A stretch of 64,000 nucleotides of DNA from an uncultured Porphyromonadaceae bacterium (lineage in GTDB: Bacteria > Bacteroidota > Bacteroidia > Bacteroidales > Muribaculaceae), in the NCBI GenBank assembly GCA_948467675.1, contig CAOKFI010000003.1, forward strand, positions 62,001 to 126,000, in the 5' to 3' direction. How positions within the stretch are numbered: the stretch's first letter is position 1; each line of letters starts with the position of its first letter. The notes beneath the pieces were generated by a model. That model had not been told where the DNA came from. It did not search any database and saw nothing but the letters and a program-made list of their open reading frames with translations. Position numbers and translations under genes: made by a program. Below are positions 16,791 through 24,487 of the stretch, piece by piece.

Positions 16791-16812
16791 TCTTTTCACC
16801 GAAGAAGAATCA
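16791..16812 (+). repeat. Putative attachment repeat, copy 3 (degraded)
   Basis: TCTTTTC...GAAGAAGAAT matches copy 2 with a small deletion and divergence after it; in frame it reads LFTEEESY against LFFNEEEY in copy 2. A hairpin follows as in copies 1 and 2. Confidence 0.4.
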
Positions 16813-16839
16813 TACGCATTCTTATGGTATCTTATAAAC

Positions 16840-16873
16840 GATGGACATACAATGCGAACCTTGTTTGTCCATC
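16840..16873 (+). terminator. Hairpin after repeat copy 3
   Basis: GATGGACA (16840-16847) pairs with TGTCCATC (16866-16873), followed by CCATTTTTAT. Same placement relative to its repeat as the other two hairpins. Confidence 0.5.
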
Positions 16874-16980
16874 TCCATTTTTATATACAATTCGATTCTT
16901 CTGACTTAGCTGTGTCGGGCGTTTCTCCGAATTTATCTGCAATCCCGCACGCCATACAATGGCCTCTGCCGCTTTTTTGC

Positions 16981-16988
16981 TAAATTTG
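16981..16988 (+). promoter_or_regulatory. -7 element for the endonuclease/phosphatase-fold gene
   Basis: TAAATTTG matches TAnnTTTG, 37 bases before the ATG at 17025. Confidence 0.45.
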
Positions 16989-17024
16989 CGGTATACCAAC
17001 TTTTAACCATTTCACACAATACCG

Positions 17025-18017
17025 ATGAAAAAAATATTGATGGCATTGACTCTTGCTGTTGCGGCGCTATCCGGAACTGCGGCGTCGCCTTCTGCGAAGA
17101 CCGATAGCGTAAACCAGGCCACACTACGTCTGCTATACTGGAATATACAGAACGGCATGTGGGACGGACAGCCAGACAATTACGACCGGTTCGTAGACTT
17201 TGTCCGTGAACAGAATCCCGATATATGCGTATGGTGCGAGGCCGCTACCATATACAATGACGGCACTGCCGACCAACGGGCGAAAGAACTGTGCTACCTA
17301 CCCGACAACTGGGGCGAACTGGCTGCCCGCTACGGACACAGCCACTGGTATCTCGGAGGATACCGCGACAGCTATCCTCAGGTGATCACCTCGCGGTATC
17401 CCATCACCGCGGTCGACCATATAGTCGGCGTGGAGCCGGACAGTGTGGTCAGCCACGGTGCCGGATGGGCGCAGATAGAGAAAAACGGCCATACCGTCAA
17501 CATCGTCACACTCCACACATGGCCCCAACGCTACAGTTTCCATGCACTGCACAAAGATGCCGATGCCCGCAAAGCAAGTGCCGCTGAAAACGGCGGCGAC
17601 CTATACCGTCGGCTCGAAACCGAATATATATGCCGACACACAATCGGCACTTCTCCCGATGCCGACCGTCAGCTATGGATGATGATGGGCGATTTCAATT
17701 CAAAGTCCGTCATCGACAATTATTTCTACAAAATGGATCCGGACTCGACCGCGTTTCTGGTCCATGACTACATATTAACGAACACCCCCTACATCGATAT
17801 AATCGCCGAAAAATATCCCGCCGAATTCAAGTCAACCATCTTAGGCAAGGCGCGCATCGACTTTGTATACTGCACGCGACCGCTTTTCGACCGGATACTG
17901 CATGCCGATGTGATCCGCGACAGCTACACCGAACCTGTGCGCAGTCCGGAAAAACTGAGCAACTTCTGCCATCCGTCCGACCATTGCCCGATAGTGGTCG
18001 ATTTCGACATGAAGTAA
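17025..18017 (+). CDS. Secreted endonuclease/exonuclease/phosphatase-fold hydrolase
   Basis: 330 residues with a signal peptide (MKKILMALTLAVAALSGTAA). The EEP fold is shown by WNIQNGM near residue 40, the metal-ligand Glu in CVWCEA, GDFNSKS (Asp and Asn) and the C-terminal SDHCPIVVDF with its catalytic His. Family members hydrolyse phosphodiester or phosphate-ester bonds in nucleic acids, sphingomyelin or inositol phosphates; the exported form here points to an extracellular or periplasmic substrate that cannot be named. First chromosomal gene right of the island; GC-rich. A stem-loop (18022-18060) follows. Confidence 0.88.
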   Translation: MKKILMALTLAVAALSGTAASPSAKTDSVNQATLRLLYWNIQNGMWDGQPDNYDRFVDFVREQNPDICVWCEAATIYNDGTADQRAKELCYLPDNWGELAARYGHSHWYLGGYRDSYPQVITSRYPITAVDHIVGVEPDSVVSHGAGWAQIEKNGHTVNIVTLHTWPQRYSFHALHKDADARKASAAENGGDLYRRLETEYICRHTIGTSPDADRQLWMMMGDFNSKSVIDNYFYKMDPDSTAFLVHDYILTNTPYIDIIAEKYPAEFKSTILGKARIDFVYCTRPLFDRILHADVIRDSYTEPVRSPEKLSNFCHPSDHCPIVVDFDMK

Positions 18018-18021
18018 ACTT

Positions 18022-18060
18022 TTTAGAGCCGCTGTACGTCTAAATATCAACGGCTCTAAA
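18022..18060 (+). terminator. Stem-loop after the EEP hydrolase gene
   Basis: TTTAGAGCCG (18022-18031) pairs with CGGCTCTAAA (18051-18060). Confidence 0.6.
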
Positions 18061-18071
18061 TTACTGACAAA

Positions 18072-18941
18072 ATGAATCTATCGGGCAGACGACACAGCAA
18101 CAATGTCACCGACCGCCGCGGAATCTCAGGCAAGGCCATCGGCGCGGGAGGTATCGGTGCGGTAATAATCGGCGTAATAGTCACACTCCTGTCGGGAGGA
18201 AATCTCGGCGACGTGATCAACAATGTGATGGGATCGCAGATGCAGCAGTATGTGACTTCGACCACATCCGATCCTTCATCGCCGGAAGAACAACGGCTGT
18301 TCGACATCGCCTCGCAGGTGCTTGCCGGCACCGAGGACGTGTGGACGCGCGAGTTCCAGCGCCAAGGCTGGGGCACATACACAGCGCCGCAGATGGTAAT
18401 ATACAGCGGAGCCGTGCAGACCGGCTGCGGACAAGGCACGGCTCAGACCGGACCGTTCTACTGCTCGGCCGACCAGACCATATATCTCGATCTCGACTTT
18501 TTCAAGAACATGCAACGTGATATCGGTGCCGGCGGAGATTTCACCTACGCCTACGTCATAGCCCACGAAGTAGGCCACCATGTGCAGTATCTGCTCGGCA
18601 CTCTCGACGAAGCCCACAGCCGGATGGCACGACTGCCGGATGCCGAGGCCAACCAGACGAGCGTGCGCATAGAACTGCAGGCCGACTACTATGCCGGTGT
18701 GTGGGCCCACAACGACAACGAGATGTTCGGGTCCATAGAGCCGGGCGATGTGGAAGCGGCCATCGACGCGGCATCGAAAATCGGCGACGACTACCTGCAG
18801 CGCAAAGCCTACGGACGCGAGATGCCCGAAAGTTTCAACCACGGCAGGTCATCCCAGCGCATGCGCTGGCTCCAGCTCGGCATCGATTCCGGCGACCCGA
18901 CAGCGCATACCACATGGTCGCAACCATACTCGCAGCTATGA
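18072..18941 (+). CDS. Neutral zinc metallopeptidase (YpfJ / PF04228 family)
   Basis: 289 residues. An N-terminal membrane anchor (GGIGAVIIGVIVTLLSGG, about 25-43) follows a short basic tail containing SGRRHSNNVTDRRG. The catalytic HEVGHH starts at residue 165 (HExxH zinc site), with VRIELQADYYAGVW supplying the third ligand region. C-terminal SQRMRWLQLGIDSGDP is a family signature. Members are membrane-anchored, predicted zinc proteases of unknown substrate. Full length. It starts 11 bases after the upstream stem-loop and ends 23 bases from the convergent GH106 gene. Confidence 0.9.
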   Translation: MNLSGRRHSNNVTDRRGISGKAIGAGGIGAVIIGVIVTLLSGGNLGDVINNVMGSQMQQYVTSTTSDPSSPEEQRLFDIASQVLAGTEDVWTREFQRQGWGTYTAPQMVIYSGAVQTGCGQGTAQTGPFYCSADQTIYLDLDFFKNMQRDIGAGGDFTYAYVIAHEVGHHVQYLLGTLDEAHSRMARLPDAEANQTSVRIELQADYYAGVWAHNDNEMFGSIEPGDVEAAIDAASKIGDDYLQRKAYGREMPESFNHGRSSQRMRWLQLGIDSGDPTAHTTWSQPYSQL

Positions 18942-18964
18942 CCGGGACGTCAGAATCCGGCGCC

Positions 18965-21900
18965 TCATCGCTTCTCGACCAGGCGGACCGGTCCGAGCAG
19001 TCCCGACGGCTGCAACGGCGAGTCACTGCCGTAATGGCGGAATGTGGTGAATGTGTAGCGGTCTGACGGCCGAGGATTACCGCCGGTCAGCCAGTCGGGC
19101 CATTCTCCGCCGCATATTCCGTCATCTTCGCGCCGTTCGTCTCCTATCAGACGGTTTACCCAGAGGTTCGTCACCTCTACGCACAAGTCATTCTTCCCGT
19201 CCATAATGCAATCGGTGACATCGATCTCCCAAGGTGCCGCCCATACGGTACCGGCGCAGTCTCCGTTGATCCATACACGGGCTATATTCCTCACATCGCC
19301 GAGATTCAGGTATACCCGGGTACCGTCATCCGGGCGCTTCTTATAGTCGAAGTCCGTGCTGTACACAGCCGTCCCCGAATAATAGCGTATGCCTTCGTCC
19401 TCACTCCGGCTCCAGTCCGTAAGCTCCTCAAAATCGACATCGCCGGGGCCGCCCCACTTAGGATCGAAAGCCACATGCCACGGCCCGGCGAGTGCTGCGT
19501 CCACAGCCACGGCCGGGAAGTTTGGCGCTCCGGTATTGTGCTCCGGCTTGCCAGCAAACACCACGAAGAAACTCTGATAATCGCCGAACGACATATCGAT
19601 CGCCGTTGTCGTACCGTTGTCGGCAAACGAGGTCAGATCACGCGTCTCCCCTGTCACCGGATCCCATAGCTGCGGCTGCTTGCCCGACACACGGAACACA
19701 CACGTGTCGCGTATCTCATCAGGAGTGCGGTTGGCCACGAAATATACATCGGCTTCACCGGCCCGTTTGTGTATGTAGCGCACATTGCCGTCCGACGACG
19801 TGAAGTCGTCGCCGATACCCAGATCCCTCTCCAGAATATCGGAGGTCACAGAATAGTGCGGATACAGATTGTCCTCCTTTTCAAGCAGGCCCGCACCGCA
19901 ATACACAGTGCCCTTGCCGTAACGGTGAGCCACGATCCCTGGAGCATCGGCATCAGCGCCCCAGAGATCGTCGGCCATAGCTTTCAGACGGCTGTCCGAC
20001 TCAGGATACCCCGTCAGACCCGGAGTATGCACCGGAGGCAGACCGGCCACCACCGCTCCTGCGGCCACCAGTTCCCTGACTTTGGCAAGCAGCCCGGGAG
20101 TCATAGTTCTGAAATGCGGCAACACGAGCATACTGTATTGAGCGCCAGACGGAAATACGACTTTTCCGTCACGGACCTCAGCACCGCAGAGCAGACTCGG
20201 CGGACAGGCGTCGAAGTTATGGCCGCGGCGGTCTATCAGTGTATCGCCGTACAGCGCCGACTCCGGAGCGCGGAACACAAACGGAGCCTCCTCAGGCGAC
20301 AGATACAGCACATCGGCCACCGTGGCGCCCTTCTGCAGCATATACTGGCATCTGGCCACATACTTATGATACTCGCCTACGTACGGCCACCATGTCTGGT
20401 TGCGGTCCCAGTGCACCCCATACGGCCCCATGGTCATACCCGGACGCAGGCTGTCGGGAAGGCACTGATGCTGGAACGTATGGTACATAAGCCTGTTTAT
20501 GCCTGCGGCAAAAGCCCAGTCAGTCTGGTTTTTCATCGATGCCGGATGCTGCTTCCACCCGTCGAGATACGAAGTGAACGCCTCCGACGGAACCACACGC
20601 TGCCCCTTGACATTGGCTATCGAACTGCCCTCCACCGAACTGAACGAAGTATTGAAACCGCCGAGACTCCAAAACTCGCACATCGGCACATTGGCCGTAG
20701 CTCCAAGCTCCAGATCCTGCATAGGGTTCATATCGTATGGCTCGATCGAAAGCTGCATGCCATATTTTCGGGCATACTCGCGCACTGCCGACGAATGATT
20801 CTCCAGCATAAGCTCCTGCATCGTCTGGCGGAGATCCCACAGAAAGCGCTCGCTCACAGTCTTGTTGCCGACTATATAGCCGGCATATACCGGATAATAT
20901 GGCTGCGGGTCATAACCGCGACGGGACTTGAACTCCTCCCGCAGACGAGGGGTCCAGTTCTGCGCACCCATCTCCCAGCTGTCTATATGCAGATATTTCA
21001 GACCACCCTCCAGCGTAGTATCACGGTCTCCCACGAGATCGAGCAGCTCACCTATAAACGCTCCGAGATGAGACATAAGAGCCTCTGACGAGGCCTTGTC
21101 GCACTCGAATCCCACACCGGGCAACGGAGCCGGACGTGTCACCGCACCATTGTTGCGCGCCACTATGCGCATTATGCGCCATTCCCCCTCCGGAATATCC
21201 CATGTCAGAGAATCGCCGTCGAGCATATCGGTCAGATCTATCACCTGATCCACAGGCACGATATCGGACACCGGAGTCGCCGATGTATCGTCATCGCGCT
21301 CCACAAACTGTTTTACCCCAGGCATGGAACTGTAAGGCGCCCGGTAATAAAGCGCTTTTGAATCGGCATCGTCGATCTTGCCTCCTTCGGTCTTCGGAAA
21401 TGCCAGCACAGCTATGTCGGTATAATATTCACGCCAACGCTCATGGAGTTCGGGAGTAAACGCGCCCTCTCCGAAAAACGGCGCCCTCGGATCGGGCACC
21501 GGCAGGAACAGAGTCTGCCGTGCGCCACCGGTCACATCCGTCACTCCGGGAACAAGATGCTGCATCGACTCCTCGCCCTTGACCCACGGACCTCCGCTGC
21601 CGGCCCATCCTGGGCCGGTGCCGAGAGTCATGGTTATGCCCAGGCGCTCGCACTCACGCACAGCGTGAACGAAACACGCCTTCCATTCCGCACTCATGAA
21701 GTCGACCGATCCGCGAGGCACACCTGCGTTGACCTCCAGAAACACGACCGATCCGATACCGGCATCTTTCATCGACTCAAGATCCCTGGTCATGCTCTCC
21801 TTGTCCATATTGCCGTCCATAAAATACCAATAGACACCCGGGCGACTCGATGCAGGAGGCGACACGAAGCCGGCACGCATCTCCTCTATTTCAGCACGGC

Positions 21901-21973
21901 CATTATCCGTGCACGAAACGGCCGCCACGGCCATCGCCGCACAACCTATCAGATTGAATATCGTTGTTTTCAT
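18965..21973 (-). CDS. GH106-family glycoside hydrolase (alpha-L-rhamnosidase-like), lipoprotein
   Basis: About 1002 residues. ATG 21973 gives a lipoprotein signal MKTTIFNLIGCAAM...AAVSC (an alternative ATG is at 21979). Residues about 35-160 carry the GH106 signature: FVSPPASSRPGVYWYFMDG, MTRDLESMKDAGIGSVVFLE and LGTGPGWAGSGGPW. A large TIM-barrel portion follows, and a C-terminal galactose-binding beta-sandwich (YYSGTAVYSTDF...NLGDVRNIARVWING). Known GH106 enzymes remove alpha-L-rhamnose from pectin rhamnogalacturonans and other glycans. It is followed by an L-arabinose/L-fucose isomerase-like gene and an AraC regulator on the same strand, suggesting a deoxysugar or pentose-containing glycan. 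Confidence 0.85.
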   Translation of the reverse strand: MKTTIFNLIGCAAMAVAAVSCTDNGRAEIEEMRAGFVSPPASSRPGVYWYFMDGNMDKESMTRDLESMKDAGIGSVVFLEVNAGVPRGSVDFMSAEWKACFVHAVRECERLGITMTLGTGPGWAGSGGPWVKGEESMQHLVPGVTDVTGGARQTLFLPVPDPRAPFFGEGAFTPELHERWREYYTDIAVLAFPKTEGGKIDDADSKALYYRAPYSSMPGVKQFVERDDDTSATPVSDIVPVDQVIDLTDMLDGDSLTWDIPEGEWRIMRIVARNNGAVTRPAPLPGVGFECDKASSEALMSHLGAFIGELLDLVGDRDTTLEGGLKYLHIDSWEMGAQNWTPRLREEFKSRRGYDPQPYYPVYAGYIVGNKTVSERFLWDLRQTMQELMLENHSSAVREYARKYGMQLSIEPYDMNPMQDLELGATANVPMCEFWSLGGFNTSFSSVEGSSIANVKGQRVVPSEAFTSYLDGWKQHPASMKNQTDWAFAAGINRLMYHTFQHQCLPDSLRPGMTMGPYGVHWDRNQTWWPYVGEYHKYVARCQYMLQKGATVADVLYLSPEEAPFVFRAPESALYGDTLIDRRGHNFDACPPSLLCGAEVRDGKVVFPSGAQYSMLVLPHFRTMTPGLLAKVRELVAAGAVVAGLPPVHTPGLTGYPESDSRLKAMADDLWGADADAPGIVAHRYGKGTVYCGAGLLEKEDNLYPHYSVTSDILERDLGIGDDFTSSDGNVRYIHKRAGEADVYFVANRTPDEIRDTCVFRVSGKQPQLWDPVTGETRDLTSFADNGTTTAIDMSFGDYQSFFVVFAGKPEHNTGAPNFPAVAVDAALAGPWHVAFDPKWGGPGDVDFEELTDWSRSEDEGIRYYSGTAVYSTDFDYKKRPDDGTRVYLNLGDVRNIARVWINGDCAGTVWAAPWEIDVTDCIMDGKNDLCVEVTNLWVNRLIGDERREDDGICGGEWPDWLTGGNPRPSDRYTFTTFRHYGSDSPLQPSGLLGPVRLVEKR

Positions 21974-21997
21974 GTTCATTGAGATTTATAGTATCGA

Positions 21998-23425
21998 TCA
22001 GCACACTTTCACCACCGGAATATCGAGCAGAAACGCGAATTTGGCAATTTTATCGGCCATATGGCCTATACCTATGGCACAGTGGTGGGAAGGCCCCGCT
22101 TTGCTCCAGCGGTCCATGAACTCACGCGCGCCGCAGGCAAAACGGTAACGGCTGTTGGTATTGCCTATCCGAAGTGTCGGCCCGGCGACAGATTCGCCCT
22201 CGGCGACAAGCAGAAACACCCCGTCGCGACCCTCGCATACCGACAGCAGCGTCACATCGCCGTGACGCACCGTCATCTGAATCGACAGTCCGCTTCCGGG
22301 CTTCCCGTGATAGAGAGGCAACGGCACAAGACCCACCCGGCCTTCAGCCATGGCGAAATGCGCCGGACCATCGTGTCCCCACATCACCACATCATCGTTG
22401 AAATCCATAGCATACGGCTCGGAAAACGACCCTCCGCCACCGAGCAGCGACATGATCTTCATGGCCTGCACGTTTTTCACCTCGCACTCTCCAGCCACCG
22501 GAATGCCGTTGCCGGTCAGAAGCGTGTTTCCCGCTATCACCGAAGTCACGATATCCTCATATTCATTGCCGGGAGCTCCTTCGTAATAATAGGCCAGAGA
22601 TCCGAGCCCATGCGCGGCCACCAGCCTGTCGAGCGCCATCGAAGTGCGTGCCGCCCTGTCGAGCTCATAATCGCCGCACTCTGGAGAAACGTCGAACGCC
22701 CGACTGAACTCGGCCCGTTTAAGCCGCAGCTCCTCATCGGTCACCGTGTCACGCAACCGCTTCAGCTCGCACATCTCAACATGCTCGATCTGAGTGCCGA
22801 AAACCGCCGACTGCCGCGTCGTATCTGTATACACGTCGAGCATACCGCAATAATAATGTCCGAGTATGCCCATACGGTTGTCACGCATGCCCCTGACAGC
22901 TCTCGCCGCGTCGATCCACGAACGGATCCCGTCCCAGACCCGCGGCTCCTGCATATATCCCGTCACCATATCGTAGCGTATTCCGGCGCGGTTCATGACA
23001 CACGCGAATTCCGGAGCCGAACAAGCCTGGCAATGAGCCAGCCACTCGCCCGTCATCCGGCCACGGTCGCCCATGCTGTTTATGTAGTTATAGTCTATGG
23101 CCGCCGACGGTTGCAGATTGAGTAATATCACCGGCACCTTGACCTGCTGCACAACAGGCAGCAGCGTCGACGACAAGGCATAGGTGGAGATAAACACGAA
23201 CAGGATTTCCAGCCCTTGGCCACGAAGATACCCTGCCGCCTCGGCAGCCTTTTCCGGCGAATCCACCATACCCGCGTCGATGATTTCGGCATCCATATCC
23301 GACATCCGCCGGAATATTTCGGCGCGATAGCCGTTCAACCGGTCGAGCAGACCATCGAACTGATCCCAATATGTATTCAGTCCGACCCCGATCAGTCCGG
23401 CCTTCACTGTCAACTGTTTTTCCAT
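21998..23425 (-). CDS. L-fucose/L-arabinose isomerase family protein
   Basis: 475 residues, cytosolic. The fold is that of L-arabinose/L-fucose isomerases: an N-terminal Rossmann-like part (GLIGVGLNTYWDQFDGL, VFISTYALSSTLLPV) and a C-terminal catalytic part with candidate metal ligands E in GECEV, E in FSEPYAMDF, H in VMWGHDGPAHF and H in SHHCAIGIGH. Enzymes of this family interconvert aldoses and ketoses using Mn2+. The exact sugar cannot be decided from sequence. The gene starts 18 bases upstream of the GH106 gene, so the released monosaccharide may be the substrate (inference). Confidence 0.85.
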   Translation of the reverse strand: MEKQLTVKAGLIGVGLNTYWDQFDGLLDRLNGYRAEIFRRMSDMDAEIIDAGMVDSPEKAAEAAGYLRGQGLEILFVFISTYALSSTLLPVVQQVKVPVILLNLQPSAAIDYNYINSMGDRGRMTGEWLAHCQACSAPEFACVMNRAGIRYDMVTGYMQEPRVWDGIRSWIDAARAVRGMRDNRMGILGHYYCGMLDVYTDTTRQSAVFGTQIEHVEMCELKRLRDTVTDEELRLKRAEFSRAFDVSPECGDYELDRAARTSMALDRLVAAHGLGSLAYYYEGAPGNEYEDIVTSVIAGNTLLTGNGIPVAGECEVKNVQAMKIMSLLGGGGSFSEPYAMDFNDDVVMWGHDGPAHFAMAEGRVGLVPLPLYHGKPGSGLSIQMTVRHGDVTLLSVCEGRDGVFLLVAEGESVAGPTLRIGNTNSRYRFACGAREFMDRWSKAGPSHHCAIGIGHMADKIAKFAFLLDIPVVKVC

Positions 23426-23520
23426 ATAGTCGTTGCTTAACTTGCTTCCGGCAGCAAATTTATAACCGCCGCCCCACAGCCACCCCGACTATTTGATAAA
23501 TCACCCTTGCTTTTTGAGCG

Positions 23521-24387
23521 TTATCCGCGGAATTCCCGCGGAGTGCGCCCGGTCCGGCTCCGGAACAATGCCGAAAAATAGTCGGCCGACCCGAAATCAA
23601 GCCGGTAGGCAATCTCCTTGACGGGCATATCGGTAGTCCTCAGGAGATCCTCGGCACGCCGGATTCTGAGATCCTGAAAATATGCGGCAGGTGACATACC
23701 GGTGTATTTCTTGAAATTCTTGCGGAACGTAGAGTATCCTACCCCTACCCGCACAGCGATATCCTGTATAGTCAGCCGACTTTCGATATGTTCATGCATG
23801 ATCATACGCGCCTGGTCGATCTGGCTGACCACATAAGGGTTCCGCTCCATACGCTTATTGCGGTCGAGCGTATATACAAGCCCGAGAAGATAGTTGGCGA
23901 TACCGGCAAGCATCTGCTGGAAATTGGCCATCTCACGGTCGGCCACATCTATGGCTTTCATGAACAGACGCACGATCTCGTTGTCAGAGCCCACATGAAA
24001 CACAGGCTCACGCGCGTCGAGAAACCCGTTGGCTACCCTTGCGTCCATATTAGCGCCCTTGAATCCTATCCAATAGTGCGACCATCCAGTATCAGGATCC
24101 GGACGATAAGTATGCCATTCGTCAGGAAACAGCAGAAATATAGCTCCCGCCTCCACTGCAGCCTCACCGAAACTCGCCGAACGGAACAGCCCGCGGCCGC
24201 CGGTCACATATACCAGCTGATATTCCTGTAGCGTACGCCCTTTATCCGGCGAAAAGCAGTAACCGTCGAGGTGCCTGTCGGAGGGATACCGGCCTCCCGG
24301 CTCGATACTCTCGTATCCGACAGTAGTCACCGTAAGGCCCCACAGCCGGTCACGCTCGCTCTCTATTATATACTTTATGGGACGCAT
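23521..24387 (-). CDS. AraC-family transcriptional regulator
   Basis: 288 residues. The N-terminal cupin-like effector domain (about 20-150) includes YVTGGRGLFRSA and LLFPDEWHTYRPDPDTGWSH. The C-terminal double helix-turn-helix (about 185-285) has IDQARMIMHEHIESRLTIQD, GVGYSTFRKNFKKYTGMSP and the canonical EIAYRLDFGSADYFSALFRSRTGRTP in sections. AraC proteins with such a sensor bind sugars and activate catabolic genes. It precedes the isomerase and GH106 genes on the same strand (95-base gap), so it likely controls them. It is divergent from the PUL regulator, sharing about 100 bases of promoter region. Confidence 0.92.
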   Translation of the reverse strand: MRPIKYIIESERDRLWGLTVTTVGYESIEPGGRYPSDRHLDGYCFSPDKGRTLQEYQLVYVTGGRGLFRSASFGEAAVEAGAIFLLFPDEWHTYRPDPDTGWSHYWIGFKGANMDARVANGFLDAREPVFHVGSDNEIVRLFMKAIDVADREMANFQQMLAGIANYLLGLVYTLDRNKRMERNPYVVSQIDQARMIMHEHIESRLTIQDIAVRVGVGYSTFRKNFKKYTGMSPAAYFQDLRIRRAEDLLRTTDMPVKEIAYRLDFGSADYFSALFRSRTGRTPREFRG

Positions 24388-24446
24388 GACATTATCTTAC
24401 GGGCAAAGATACGACAATGATCAAGACAACACAACCCGCAATATCG

Positions 24447-24478
24447 TTTGCGGATATGGAAAATTATCCATAATTTTG
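24447..24478 (+). promoter_or_regulatory. Promoter for the DUF6377 regulator, near-leaderless
   Basis: TTTG (24447-24450) and TAATTTTG (24471-24478) with a 20-base spacer; the ATG at 24488 is only about 4 bases past the predicted start. Confidence 0.65.
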
Positions 24479-24487
24479 TGATTGACG

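Larger units (their letters stand above)
16654..17024. other. Right border region of the island
   Basis: Contains CAACTAAC (16771-16778), repeat copy 3, a hairpin, and the promoter of the next chromosomal gene. Composition changes from AT-rich to GC-rich near 16900. No gene seen; the frame crossing repeat 3 (SYLFTEEESYAF) probably preserves a degraded DUF2795 tail. Confidence 0.5.

Noticed and set aside
19769..21088. 439-residue plus-strand open frame antisense to the GH106 gene
   Set aside because: GC-rich coding sequence often produces long antisense open frames; it has no domain, signal peptide or promoter.
22061..23125. 354-residue plus-strand frame antisense to the sugar isomerase gene
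   Set aside because: Antisense shadow with Arg/His-rich sequence and no recognisable domain.
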